From: Paenibacillus phoenicis
GTDB lineage: Bacteria; Bacillota; Bacilli; Paenibacillales; Paenibacillaceae
Direction of reading: 5' to 3'
Assembly (NCBI RefSeq): GCF_034718895.1
Contig: NZ_JAYERP010000001.1
Span: forward strand, 3,633,501-3,697,500
DNA length: 64,000 bases
Under the pieces are notes generated by a model. The model had not been told where the DNA came from. It did no database searches and saw nothing but the letters and a program-made list of their open reading frames with translations. Shown piece after piece: positions 8,774 to 17,351 of this stretch (positions are counted from its first letter, which is position 1; each line of letters begins with the position of its first letter). The position numbers were made by a program, and so were the translations under genes.

Positions 8774-8794
8774 GAGCACCTCCAGTAGGTGCTC
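8774..8794 (-). terminator. Orphan terminator downstream of the SDR fossil
   Basis: GAGCACCT, CCAGT loop, AGGTGCTC gives an 8-bp perfect stem. On the minus strand it is followed by TTTTTC. It probably ended the full-length gene whose 5' remnant lies at 8911-9000. Confidence 0.7.
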
Positions 8795-8910
8795 GTCTCT
8801 TTTGAACGCAAACTATGTACTTTGTTACACTCTAACGTCAAAATGACCTTCACTATCCGTGGTAGCGGTCTGGTCACACTCCTTGTTTTCGTCGTCATCT
8901 AGCTGCCGCG

Positions 8911-9000
8911 TCACGCACCAAAGGCAACCGCGGTTGCTTTGCCGATCCCCCGGGCTGCTCCGGTGATGATCGCAACTTTTCCTTTTAAGGATTGTGCCAT
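8911..9000 (-). pseudogene. N-terminal fossil of a short-chain dehydrogenase
   Basis: A 29-codon reading frame with AGGAG nine bases upstream of ATG. It encodes the start of an SDR protein (GKVAIITGAARGIGKATAVA, the TGxxxGIG dinucleotide-binding motif) and then hits a TGA. The rest of the roughly 250-residue enzyme is missing. From about 8910 down to 8840 a different frame stays open and ends in GHFDVRV and a stop, perhaps the tail of another gene joined by deletion. It points away from the MerR-SDR operon. Confidence 0.8.
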
Positions 9001-9087
9001 TTTCTTTGGCTCCTCTCTTTTTTGGTCTTCACTCCTCCCTTATTATACTGCACTCGGACAGGCAAACGTAAATACGAAGAAGCACAG

Positions 9088-9118
9088 TTGACTTAAACCA
9101 AGGTTTAAGTCGTATGAT
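9088..9118 (+). promoter_or_regulatory. MerR-type promoter with 19-bp spacer and perfect palindrome
   Basis: TTGACT (9088-9093), a 19-bp spacer, then TATGAT (9113-9118). The spacer carries the perfect inverted repeat ACTTAAACC-AA-GGTTTAAGT (9091-9110). Overlong spacing with a dyad between the elements is diagnostic of MerR-activated promoters, so the downstream MerR protein very likely controls its own operon here. Confidence 0.88.
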
Positions 9119-9161
9119 AGTCATGTCGACAAGAAATCCTTAAGATTTGGAGGCCTCCACT

Positions 9162-9539
9162 ATGAAGTACTATACCATTGGCGAAGCTGCAGCCATGTAT
9201 CATATACCAGAGTCTACCTTGCGCTTTTATGAGAAAAAAGGCCTTCTTCCGTTTATCGAACGGGACGAGGCGGGGAGAAGACTATTTTCGGAACGTCAAT
9301 TGGCGTTGCTGCAAATCGTAACTTGCCTTAAGAACACCAACATGCCCATCAGCCAGATTAAGCAGTACATGGACTGGGTTGTGGAGGGAAATTCTACAGT
9401 AGAGAAACGACTCGACATGCTGTTGAAGCATAAGCAAAACGTGCTAGATGAAATCGCATTAATGCAGGAATACCTGAAGGGGATTGAAGATAAAATCGAT
9501 CGTTATCAAAAACAACTTCGTGGAGGAGAGAACCTATGA
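9162..9539 (+). CDS. MerR-family transcriptional regulator
   Basis: A 125-residue single-HTH MerR protein (YYTIGEAAAMYHIPESTLRF, YEKKGLLPF) with a coiled-coil dimerisation helix at the C terminus and no cysteines for metal. I choose the ATG at 9162 because GGAGG lies eight bases upstream; an in-frame TTG at 9147 is before that site. The stop overlaps the next ATG (ATGA), coupling it to the SDR gene. The ligand is unknown, probably an aldehyde, quinone or similar small molecule as in related MerR-SDR pairs. Confidence 0.92.
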   Translation: MKYYTIGEAAAMYHIPESTLRFYEKKGLLPFIERDEAGRRLFSERQLALLQIVTCLKNTNMPISQIKQYMDWVVEGNSTVEKRLDMLLKHKQNVLDEIALMQEYLKGIEDKIDRYQKQLRGGENL

Positions 9540-10297
9540 AGCTTACAGGAAATACGATATTGATTACTGGCGGCGGCTCCGGGATCGGGCTCGCCTTTGC
9601 AGAGAAATTCGTGCAAAACGGAAATACCGTCATCGTTATCGGCCGGCGGGAAAGCGTGCTTGAGCAAGCTCGGAAACAAGTGCCGGGCTTAATCACTCAA
9701 GTTTGCGACTTGGCTCAAGAAAGCGATCGTGTAGCCTTGTTCGATTGGGTGACAACAAACTATCCCGACGTGAACGTGCTGATTAATAATGCCGGGATTC
9801 AACTGCGCTACAACGTGCTCAAAGCGGACGCGAGAGACAACTGGTACGATTATAGCAAGGAGATTACGACGAATATCGAAGCGCCTGTCCATTTGTCCAT
9901 GTTGTTTGCCCCTTACTTCGCGAAGAAAGAAACGGCAGCAATTATTAACGTCACTTCTGGTTTGGCGTTTACTCCTTTTGCAATTGCGCCGGTGTATTCG
10001 GCAACAAAAGCGGCGCTTCACTCTTACACCATGAGCTTAAGACACCAACTGTCTGCAACATCCGTTGAAGTCATTGAAATTGCTCCTCCTGCAGTGAACA
10101 CAGATCTGGGAGGCAGCGGTCTGCATACGCATGGGGAACCGCTGGATGCCTTCACGGAAGGCATTTTCCAAGGTTTAGCCGAAGGCAAGCAGGAAATCGG
10201 GTACGGTTCCTCGATCGCACGCCTGCGGATGTCCCGAGACGATATCGACAAATATACAGAACAGCTGTACCAAGCCAACAAAGACTCTATTGAGTAA
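9536..10297 (+). CDS. Short-chain dehydrogenase/reductase (DltE-like)
   Basis: A 253-residue classical SDR. The cofactor motif TGGGSGIG is at residues about 11-18, NNAG about 83-86, and the catalytic Ser in NVTSGLAF is followed by YSATK (Tyr and Lys). GRRES after the second beta strand suggests NADP preference. It resembles the DltE/YqjQ subgroup of oxidoreductases. It is co-transcribed with, and translationally coupled to, the MerR regulator. Substrate not determinable. Confidence 0.92.
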   Translation: MKLTGNTILITGGGSGIGLAFAEKFVQNGNTVIVIGRRESVLEQARKQVPGLITQVCDLAQESDRVALFDWVTTNYPDVNVLINNAGIQLRYNVLKADARDNWYDYSKEITTNIEAPVHLSMLFAPYFAKKETAAIINVTSGLAFTPFAIAPVYSATKAALHSYTMSLRHQLSATSVEVIEIAPPAVNTDLGGSGLHTHGEPLDAFTEGIFQGLAEGKQEIGYGSSIARLRMSRDDIDKYTEQLYQANKDSIE

Positions 10298-10320
10298 TGA
10301 GGCTGGAGCGTAAAAGGAAG

Positions 10321-10370
10321 AAGGGGATGTCCCAAAAGTCATCGTAGATGACGGAGGGACGTCCCCTTTC
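10321..10370 (+). terminator. Terminator after the MerR-SDR operon
   Basis: AAGGGGATGTCCC pairs with GGGACGTCCCCTT, with an inner CATC/GATG stem. TTCTTGTTTCTCTT follows. It is nearly symmetrical and could also serve the convergent MATE gene. Confidence 0.75.
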
Positions 10371-10394
10371 TTGTTTCTCTTGCTTATATAAGGT

Positions 10395-11786
10395 TTAAGC
10401 GGAGGCCCCGAGCGCCTCCTCCGTTGCGGAAACCGGCTTGACGAGCGCTTTCTTCTCCCAAGCCCGGCTTCTCCAGCGAAGCAGCATGATCAGTCCGCGC
10501 AGCCATTCATCCACGGCAAATGCAATCCATATCCCAAGGAGTCCAATCTCCAGGTGAACGCCCAGCAGGTAGGCCAGCGGAACCGAGACGCCCCACATCG
10601 AGCATACGCCCATCAGGACGGGGAACCGCGCATCCCCGGCGGCGCGCAGCGAATTGATGATGACCATATTGAAGGTCCGGCCAGGTTCAAGCACGATCGA
10701 CAGCAGGAAGATGCTAGCTCCGGTTGCGATAATCGCAGGATCTTCGGTGAACAAACCGATGAGGTCATGGCGGAAGATCGAAGCCGCACCAACAATGGCC
10801 AAGGTGAGCAGGAAGCTGATCCGTACGCTTTTCATCAGTCGCTTATAGGCGGCCTTCATCTCCCCTGCTCCAACCATTTGACCGACGATAATCTCTGTCC
10901 CTGCCCCAATCGACGCGGCCAGTGCCATAAAATAGTTGGAAATGTTCATCACGTAAACATGCGTATTTAGGGCGGTAATGCTAATCATGTTCACGAAACC
11001 CATGATCATCAGGTACTGCGATTGCCAAGCCAGATGCTCTCCCGCCGCCGGCAGCCCAACGCTTAGAATCTGCTTCGCATAAGTCCCGTTCCAAGTCACA
11101 TAGTCCTTCCCGTGAATCGGAGCAGGAACCCGGCGATACAAGATGAAGAACAGAACAATGATGCCGACAAAACGGCTGACGACGGTCGAGATCGCCGCAC
11201 CGGTCACGCCCATTTCCGGAAAGCCGAGGTTCCCGAAGATCAGCAGATAGTTGCCGGTGACGTGGAGAAGATTCACGCCCAGCGTTACATACATGACGCT
11301 TTTGGTATTGCCGCTCGAACGGATGACCGACGATACTGCGTAAGACAGCGCCTCGATCCACATAAAGCCGCCGATGATCTTCAGATAATGGCTGGCGATG
11401 CCAATCTGTTCCTCATTCAGGTTGAGCAACCGCAGGAGCGGCTCTCCAAAGCCAACGAGGACCAGGCTGACGAAGATCCCGAAGATCAGGTTCATCGAAA
11501 TCGCAAGCGCCGAGACGCGGCTCGCTTCTTTCTCTCGCCCAGCACCGATATACTGGGAGACGGCCACACTCGTCCCGATGCCAACAAATCCAAACATCAG
11601 AATGCAGAAATAGATAATCTCATTCGCTAAGCCCACCGCCCCGGTAGCCGTATCGGAAATTCGGCTGAGCATAAACACGTCGACGGTGCCAAGCATCATC
11701 CGTAACACCGAATCGATAAAGATCGGCCAGGTCACGGCAAATAGGCTAAGTTTCTTCCATGATGGTATACGTTCAGTTAAAGTCAC
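10395..11786 (-). CDS. MATE-family multidrug efflux transporter
   Basis: A 463-residue inner membrane protein with about 12 helices in two homologous halves. It belongs to the MATE superfamily, which couples Na+ or H+ influx to export of cationic drugs. Supporting segments include TWPIFIDSVLRMMLGTVDVF at the start, VGLANEI, and GIGTSVAVSQYIGAG. The second-half equivalents are SIGAGTEIIVGQMVGAG and LRAAGDARFPV. Single gene; the substrate is unknown. Confidence 0.93.
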   Translation of the reverse strand: MTLTERIPSWKKLSLFAVTWPIFIDSVLRMMLGTVDVFMLSRISDTATGAVGLANEIIYFCILMFGFVGIGTSVAVSQYIGAGREKEASRVSALAISMNLIFGIFVSLVLVGFGEPLLRLLNLNEEQIGIASHYLKIIGGFMWIEALSYAVSSVIRSSGNTKSVMYVTLGVNLLHVTGNYLLIFGNLGFPEMGVTGAAISTVVSRFVGIIVLFFILYRRVPAPIHGKDYVTWNGTYAKQILSVGLPAAGEHLAWQSQYLMIMGFVNMISITALNTHVYVMNISNYFMALAASIGAGTEIIVGQMVGAGEMKAAYKRLMKSVRISFLLTLAIVGAASIFRHDLIGLFTEDPAIIATGASIFLLSIVLEPGRTFNMVIINSLRAAGDARFPVLMGVCSMWGVSVPLAYLLGVHLEIGLLGIWIAFAVDEWLRGLIMLLRWRSRAWEKKALVKPVSATEEALGASA

Positions 11787-11900
11787 GTTTTTACAAGCTC
11801 CTACTAGGTGAATTCTTTGTCGCCTTCCCTAGTGTAGCTCTCATCAACTGATCCGTCTATGGGAAAAATTATGTTTAGACAAGTTGCCCTAAAGAAAAAA

Positions 11901-11918
11901 GGCACCCCGTCGGGTGCC
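11901..11918 (-). terminator. Terminator at the end of the sigma-factor remnant
   Basis: GGCACCC, CGTC loop, GGGTGCC, followed on the minus strand by TTTTTTC. It is only about 20 bp from the point where sigma-factor homology stops, so the gene's 3' part was deleted up to its terminator. Confidence 0.8.
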
Positions 11919-11936
11919 AGTTTCGTTTCTTAGGAT

Positions 11937-12263
11937 TTGCTTGGACGACCAGTCAAAGACATCCTTCAAAATCAATACGGCCCGTTGACGAGGAGGCAAA
12001 GTCTGCAGAAGCGCGATGAAGCAGAGTTGCAGGGTATCCTTGCGGATGAGCGCCTCCTCGGGATTTTCACCAAAATCAGGGGCCAGCCAAATCCAAGTAG
12101 AATCGGGCAACGTCTCCCGAGGTTCCACGATGGAGCTCGCCGGATCGGACAGATCGACGGGAAGCACCCGACGTTTCGCTTGCCTCAGTTTATCCAGACA
12201 GAGGTTGGAGGCGATCCGATAGATCCATGTCTTCGGCGAGGATTCCTGCCGGAACGAGCTCCA
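11937..12263 (-). pseudogene. ECF sigma factor remnant truncated at both ends
   Basis: The frame encodes region 2.3-2.4 (FRQESSPKTWIYRIASNLCL, DKLRQ), the linker and the start of region 4 (LPPRQRAVLILKDVFDWS). Sigma region 2.1-2.2 is absent upstream, where sequence turns unrelated. The region 4.2 recognition helix is missing downstream, where the frame runs into a terminator. The DSTWIWLAP and NPEEALIRKD segments resemble the long ECF sigma factors that carry a C-terminal SnoaL-like domain; that domain would also be lost. Not expected to be functional. Confidence 0.8.
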
Positions 12264-12439
12264 GCTGGAAAAAAGTGAGGAACCTTTAATTATATTCTTT
12301 TCCCCCTCCCGAATCCCTTTCAGAGGAAGGTCCCCTTCCACAAATTATTTAAAATTTTCGTTACTTGGTTGCTCCCCCAAAAAAAGAGCACCTCACCCGA
12401 AATCTGGTGCCTACTCATCAGATGACCGGATTGTTAGAA

Positions 12440-12453
12440 TGAAAGCGTTCTCC
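12440..12453. promoter_or_regulatory. cre-like CcpA site upstream of the GH16 glucanase gene
   Basis: TGAAAGCGTTCTCC matches the cre consensus at 13 of 14 positions. It lies about 70 bp before the glucanase start, so catabolite repression of this secreted enzyme is plausible. A weak hairpin with a minus-strand T-run (12379-12410) lies just upstream and may be a relic terminator. Confidence 0.6.
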
Positions 12454-12521
12454 CATGTAAGTAAGTATTTTCCTTGGTGTGCATAGGTTGGGAGGATGAG
12501 AATAATAAAGGGAGGGTATTT

Positions 12522-14912
12522 ATGAAACGGACTCACTTTGCAGAAAGGCGGCTCGCTCGAAACGTATTCAGCTTGCTCCTGGCGGTCATCATGGCAGTTG
12601 GCGTCAGTTTCGTGCCGACGCCGAAGGCTCAGGCAGCAGGGACAACGATTACTTCGATGAGCTACTTCTCACCGGCAGACGGGCCGGTCATCACCAAGTC
12701 GGGGGTCGGACAAGCGAGCTACGGCTTTGTTATGCCTATTTTTAATGGCGGTTCGGCTACCTGGAGCGATGTGGTGCAGGATTTAGGCGTCAAAGTGAAA
12801 GTTAATGGCAACTGGGTCGACATCGACAGTGTCAGCAGCTTTGTCTACAACCAGAACTGGGGGCACTGGAGTGACAGCGGCTTTAACGGTTATTGGTTCG
12901 TCCTTTCCGCAACCACAGAGATTCAACTGTACTCCAGAGCAAACGGGGTTACGCTTAATTACACTCTCGTCTTTCAAAATATCAACAAAACCACGATCAC
13001 GGCGATGACACCAACGCAAGGTCCGGTTATTACCGCAGGATTTACGGGCGGGGCTGGCTTCACCTATCCCGTGTTCAATAACGATCCGTCTATTCCTTAT
13101 GCCGCGGTTGCCGACGATTTGAAGGTGTATGTGAAGCCAGTGAACAGCAACACCTGGATCGATATCGATAACAATCCGGCCAGCGGCTGGATCTATGACC
13201 AGAACTTCGGCCAATTCACCGATGGCGGCGGGGGTTACTGGTTTAACGTCACGGAGTCCATCAACGTGAAATTGGAATCGAAAACTTCGTCAGTGAACCT
13301 CGTGTATACGATTATTTTTAATGAGCCGGTAAGAAATTCGTATACCCTGACTCCTTATGAGGGAACGACGTTCACTGCAAATGAAAGCGGTGCCATCGGG
13401 TTGCCCCTGCCGAAAATCGACGGAGGCGCTCCCATTGCCTCGGAGCTGGAGAATTTCGTTTATCAGATCAACGTCAACGGTCAGTGGGTTGAACTCGCCG
13501 ATTCCAGCCAAAGCGGATTCGTCTATTCCGCGAATGGTTACAACAACTTATCCAGCGCCAATCAATGGGGCTATTGGGCTGACTACATCTATGGCCTGTG
13601 GTTCCAGCCGATCCAACAGGATATGCAAATCCGTATCGGATATCCTCTAAATGGGCAAAAGGGCGGTAACGTCGGCAACAACTACGTCACGTATACCTTC
13701 ATCGGCAATCCTAACGCCCCGCGGCCGGATGAATCCGACCAAGAGGATATTCCGCTCAGCACGCCAAGCAATCCGAACATTGACGGTTTGACGCTCATCT
13801 GGCAGGATGAATTTACCGGTTCCCAGCTAGATATGAGCAAGTGGAATTATGAACAAGGATATTACCTCAATGACGATCCGGGCACCTGGGGTTGGGGCAA
13901 TGCGGAGCTGCAGCATTACACGAACAGCCCGCAAAATATTTTCGTTCAGGATGGAAACCTAAATATCCGGGCGTTAAATGACCCTAAATCCTTCCCGCAG
14001 GATCCAAATCGTTATGCGCAATATTCTTCCGGCAAGGTTAACACCAAGGATCACTTCTCGTTGAAATACGGCCGAGTGGATTTCCGCGCGAAGCTGCCTA
14101 CGGGGAACGGGATTTGGCCGGCGCTGTGGATGCTGCCTCAGGATCAAGCCTACGGCACCTGGGCCGCTTCCGGTGAAATCGACGTCATGGAAGCTCGGGG
14201 GCGTCTGCCTGGTATCTCCTCCGGCGCCATTCACTTCGGCGGACAATGGCCGGCCAATACGCATCTTTCCGGCGAATACCACTTCCCATCCGGGCAAACC
14301 ATCGCCAATGACTTCCATGTCTACTCCGTCGTTTGGGAAGAGGACAACATCAAATGGTATGTAGACGGCAAGTTCTTCTTCAAAGCGACCCGGGATCAAT
14401 GGTATTCCACGGCAGCACCAAACAACCCGAACGCACCTTTCGATCAGCCGTTCTATCTCATCATGAACCTGGCCATCGGCGGGAACTTCGACGGCGGCAT
14501 CGCCCCAGGACCTGGCGATATCCCGGCAACGATGCAAGTCGATTATGTGCGCGTCTATAAGGACAACGGCAATGGCGGCGGCGGTCAGAATCCCGGAAAC
14601 CCGGGAGATCCGGGCACGCCCTCCACGATTGTGATCGGCGATCAAGTGAAGGGGCTGAAGAAAACCGGCGATAACCTGTTGTTCTACGTCAACGGCGCGA
14701 CTTTTGCGGATCTGCATTATAAGATCAATAACGGTGTGCAACTCAATGTCGCCATGACCCCGGTGGGGAACGGCAACTATACCTATGCGGTTAACAACCT
14801 GAGCCAAGGGGATGTGGTGGAGTATTTCTTCACCTATAACCCCGGGCAAGGGGCGCTGGATACCCCGTGGCAAACCTACATTCATGGGGTTACACAAGGA
14901 ACGCCGGAATAA
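12522..14912 (+). CDS. Secreted GH16 endo-beta-1,3-glucanase (laminarinase type), multidomain
   Basis: A 796-residue secreted enzyme. A long Sec signal peptide ends AQA-A at about residue 38. Three tandem repeats of about 110 residues follow (each starting ITSM/ITAM or YTLT and containing a NGNWVDI-like strand and a WxxD/YWF segment). The GH16 catalytic domain spans about residues 420-680, with the catalytic stretch GEIDVMEARG (two catalytic Glu) and WPALWMLP. A Gly/Asn/Pro linker leads to a C-terminal roughly 90-residue module resembling CBM56, a beta-1,3-glucan binder (VIGDQVKGLKKTGDNLLFYV). I chose the ATG at 12522 because AAAGGGAGGG precedes it. It is flanked by a cre-like site and a terminator. 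Confidence 0.92.
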   Translation: MKRTHFAERRLARNVFSLLLAVIMAVGVSFVPTPKAQAAGTTITSMSYFSPADGPVITKSGVGQASYGFVMPIFNGGSATWSDVVQDLGVKVKVNGNWVDIDSVSSFVYNQNWGHWSDSGFNGYWFVLSATTEIQLYSRANGVTLNYTLVFQNINKTTITAMTPTQGPVITAGFTGGAGFTYPVFNNDPSIPYAAVADDLKVYVKPVNSNTWIDIDNNPASGWIYDQNFGQFTDGGGGYWFNVTESINVKLESKTSSVNLVYTIIFNEPVRNSYTLTPYEGTTFTANESGAIGLPLPKIDGGAPIASELENFVYQINVNGQWVELADSSQSGFVYSANGYNNLSSANQWGYWADYIYGLWFQPIQQDMQIRIGYPLNGQKGGNVGNNYVTYTFIGNPNAPRPDESDQEDIPLSTPSNPNIDGLTLIWQDEFTGSQLDMSKWNYEQGYYLNDDPGTWGWGNAELQHYTNSPQNIFVQDGNLNIRALNDPKSFPQDPNRYAQYSSGKVNTKDHFSLKYGRVDFRAKLPTGNGIWPALWMLPQDQAYGTWAASGEIDVMEARGRLPGISSGAIHFGGQWPANTHLSGEYHFPSGQTIANDFHVYSVVWEEDNIKWYVDGKFFFKATRDQWYSTAAPNNPNAPFDQPFYLIMNLAIGGNFDGGIAPGPGDIPATMQVDYVRVYKDNGNGGGGQNPGNPGDPGTPSTIVIGDQVKGLKKTGDNLLFYVNGATFADLHYKINNGVQLNVAMTPVGNGNYTYAVNNLSQGDVVEYFFTYNPGQGALDTPWQTYIHGVTQGTPE

Positions 14913-14948
14913 ACCGGTGAGACTGCTCAATAGCCAATCATCAATACT

Positions 14949-14982
14949 AGGGCTCCCTATCGGGGGCCCTGGTTCTCTTTTT
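14949..14982 (+). terminator. Terminator after the GH16 gene
   Basis: AGGGCTCC, CTATC, GGGGGCCCT, then GGTTCTCTTTTT on the plus strand. Confidence 0.75.
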
Positions 14983-15042
14983 GCATGCGTACGAAGTTCG
15001 TCGAATACAATAAATCGGGATTTGGGGGATTATCTAAACAGT

Positions 15043-15250
15043 GAGCCGCCTTATATTTCGAGCCGCTTACGCTTTGATGTCACGCCCAAGGGGCAATTTC
15101 TGGGTCTACCTGTCAATGGCAGAAGTGTGTTGTTCTATGAAAATGTCATTTACAAGTACGAAGACGGGAAAATCAAGCAGGTGTGGTCCGTCATCGACAA
15201 AGCGGCGATTGAAGCTCAAATTTTTGATCCCGCTCCCTTGTCGCGGAAGA
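15043..15250 (+). pseudogene. Fragment of a SnoaL-like ester cyclase
   Basis: One frame encodes a recognisable C-terminal half of a SnoaL/ester-cyclase fold (TPKGQFLGLPVNGRSV, FYENVIYKYEDGKIKQVWSV). The upstream half is missing: there is no start codon or ribosome site, and the preceding sequence is the GH16 terminator. The normal C terminus is not reached either. Intact relatives are about 130-140 residues. Confidence 0.65.
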
Positions 15251-15255
15251 TGAAA

Positions 15256-15280
15256 AAGGCCGCTCACGTTGAACGGCCTT
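15256..15280. terminator. Bidirectional terminator
   Basis: AAGGCCG, 11-nt loop, CGGCCTT. On the minus strand it is followed by TTTTTC and on the plus strand by CCTTTCAGCTTTTTTT. It serves the two-gene minus-strand operon ending at 15295. Confidence 0.8.
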
Positions 15281-15294
15281 CCTTTCAGCTTTTT

Positions 15295-15762
15295 TTAATA
15301 CTCGCCCTTAATCACGAAGAACGAGCCCCGGATCGTACCAGCCAATTTCGACTTCTGTCGGGCAAACTTAAACTTCTTCTCCTCCAGTTCCTTAGGGACC
15401 TCCATCCCTTCAGACAGCTTAAATCCCACGGCCCGCTTCTTCGGATCGTCCAAGGTGTACATGACGTTAACCCCTAAGCCATCCTCATAGAAGACGAACG
15501 CCCACCGGATGTTTTCCACTTGAAAAAACGACGTTTCTAACGGCTTCGCCGAGAACTCGATCCCCCGTTCTTCTTTTAATATCCGGTTCACATAATCCAG
15601 GGTTTCCTGGCTTTCGCTGGCCGGTTCAACCGTAAACACATGCTTATATTTGTTCATAAAATAACGCGCCTCATTGGCTCGCAGCCCGGCTAACGCCTCT
15701 GCTACAGGAGAGGATTCTAAACCGATGGTGGATACATTTTTGAAATCAACGACATAGGACAT
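15295..15762 (-). CDS. Unrecognised protein, second gene of a GyrI-like operon
   Basis: A 155-residue soluble protein that I do not recognise. It has no signal peptide or membrane segment. The sequence alternates short beta strands (VDFKNVSTIGL, RWAFVFYEDGLGVNVMY, GTIRGSFFVIKGEY) with charged helices, and has a Lys-rich stretch near the end (KELEEKKFKFARQKSK). GGAGGG precedes the start. It lies 21 bp downstream of a GyrI-like ligand-binding protein and shares its transcript, so a related small-molecule role is a guess only. Confidence 0.75.
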   Translation of the reverse strand: MSYVVDFKNVSTIGLESSPVAEALAGLRANEARYFMNKYKHVFTVEPASESQETLDYVNRILKEERGIEFSAKPLETSFFQVENIRWAFVFYEDGLGVNVMYTLDDPKKRAVGFKLSEGMEVPKELEEKKFKFARQKSKLAGTIRGSFFVIKGEY

Positions 15763-15783
15763 GCTTAACCCTCCTCTTCTTCT

Positions 15784-16269
15784 CTATTTCCTTACGACGG
15801 GGATCCACATTTCTCCCACGACGCGACCATTCTCTTGCTCCATCAATACCGAGGCGTTTGGCCCACCAACATAAGCGACATGATTCAATTCCGGCAGGAC
15901 TTGGCCAAAAGCGATCCCCGCCAGCTGATTACTGAATTCATCCGCCGTTGTGCCTTCCCCTTTGACAATCAGGTACTCCCCCTTCGGGAATTGAATGACC
16001 CGAGAGTCTTCCGAGTCCGGCAGCGTTTCGCGGCTCAATACGCCGACGTAATACATCATTTTGTTATTGACCGCTTCATTTACGGCAAAGACGTAGTCGT
16101 TCTCCGCGATCGCTTTAAGCTGATCGAGTCGGCCGTCCTCGGTGACGGCTTGCCAGAAGCTCGACTTTTCCTTGTTGATGCCGGCGAAATCCGTGTAATG
16201 ACTTTTTAATTCCGTACCCAGCCCAAATACCGTAAAGCTATCCTTCTCTTCCAAAACATAATTTGCCAT
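15784..16269 (-). CDS. GyrI-like / AraC effector-binding domain protein
   Basis: A 161-residue stand-alone GyrI-like small-molecule-binding domain, as in YdeE, Cass2 and the C termini of Rob/BmrR (SFTVFGLGTELKSH, YYVGVLSRETLP, FPKGEYLIVKGEG). Proteins of this fold bind hydrophobic cations or drugs, either sequestering or hydrolysing them. It is the first gene of a minus-strand pair and is divergent from a WYL-family regulator with a 99-bp shared promoter region. Confidence 0.85.
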   Translation of the reverse strand: MANYVLEEKDSFTVFGLGTELKSHYTDFAGINKEKSSFWQAVTEDGRLDQLKAIAENDYVFAVNEAVNNKMMYYVGVLSRETLPDSEDSRVIQFPKGEYLIVKGEGTTADEFSNQLAGIAFGQVLPELNHVAYVGGPNASVLMEQENGRVVGEMWIPVVRK

Positions 16270-16368
16270 GTTTCAAAACCTACTCTCATTTAAAATTTGT
16301 TTTCTGTTCTTGATGGGTTTATCATAACTTTAAATCATGTCAAAAAATGAACCTGTTTAGGAGTCCCG

Positions 16369-17340
16369 ATGAAAAAAGTTGAACGGATTAACACCATCAT
16401 GCGCTATATCAACAACCGGTCCCACTTTACTATCACGGAAATTATGCAGGAATTTAACATCTCCCGCTCGACGGCAATCCGAGACATCCGCGAAATCGAA
16501 GCTTTGGGAATGCCGCTCGTTGCTGAGGTTGGACGGGACGGCGGCTATTCGGTGATGCACAACTCGATCCTGCCCGCCGTGCGGTTTACGGATAACGAGG
16601 TCAAAGCGCTGTTCATCGCCTTCATGGCCACAAGAAACGCCCAGCTTCCGTATCTCAAGAGCCGCCAGTCCTTGGCTGAAAAATTGCTGGGGCTGATCTC
16701 GAAAAACCAGCAGGACGATCTCCTGCTCCTGGATGAAATTCTGCTCTTTGAAGGGACCAACCCGCATAATCCCGACCTGCTGGAGCTTTCGGATCTCCCT
16801 CACCCAATGCTGGAGAAGCTGATCCGACACCTGCTTCTCGACAGCTATTTATGGATTACCCTTGAAGAAGGGGAGGGAATCAACTCGTATCCTATTTTTC
16901 TCTTACACCTTTATCATGAGAAAAGTCTGTGGTGGATGGAAGTCTTTGATTTACAGGAAGAGAAGAGGAGAATGTTCTCCGTTGACCAACTCACCCAAGT
17001 CGAGCTCTACTACCCTAAGAAGCGAATGAGCCGGAAGAAGATTTTGGAGCTCCTTGGCAAGCAAGAGGAAGCATACAACCTGATCCTTGAACTCGGCCCC
17101 CGTGCCATTGCCCAATACAAAAAATATCATCCCTTAAAAGCATTCATTTCCTATACCAATCCGTATCAAACCACCGCCATGATGAAGATGGTTGTCCAAG
17201 CCAACGAACCCGAGGAGCTAACTGAGACGATCAACTGGCTGCTGTTCCTGGGGGAAGACCTGGAATTCAGAAAAGTGCCGGAAGAAGTCATGGAAGGATT
17301 GCGTCAGAGAGGTAAGGAGATGGAGCAGTTGTTCTTCTAA
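16369..17340 (+). CDS. YafY-type HTH/WYL-family transcriptional regulator
   Basis: A 323-residue regulator with an N-terminal HTH_11 domain at residues 1-60 (NTIMRYINNRSHFTITEIMQ, RSTAIRDIREIEALGMPLVA). A WYL-type sensing region and C-terminal extension follow. Typical members have the W-Y-L triad; here the region is divergent (LWWMEVFDLQEEKRRMFSVD). AGGAG lies five bases before the ATG. It is divergent from the GyrI-like operon, the probable target. An MFS fossil follows directly. Confidence 0.85.
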   Translation: MKKVERINTIMRYINNRSHFTITEIMQEFNISRSTAIRDIREIEALGMPLVAEVGRDGGYSVMHNSILPAVRFTDNEVKALFIAFMATRNAQLPYLKSRQSLAEKLLGLISKNQQDDLLLLDEILLFEGTNPHNPDLLELSDLPHPMLEKLIRHLLLDSYLWITLEEGEGINSYPIFLLHLYHEKSLWWMEVFDLQEEKRRMFSVDQLTQVELYYPKKRMSRKKILELLGKQEEAYNLILELGPRAIAQYKKYHPLKAFISYTNPYQTTAMMKMVVQANEPEELTETINWLLFLGEDLEFRKVPEEVMEGLRQRGKEMEQLFF

Positions 17341-17351
17341 AAGCGCTCAAA

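Noticed and set aside
11937-12263. Functional ECF sigma factor
   Set aside because: Lacks regions 2.1-2.2 and 4.2; both ends run into unrelated sequence.
13974-14930. Minus-strand frame of 318 codons opposite the GH16 catalytic domain
   Set aside because: Shadow of the GH16 gene without start signals.
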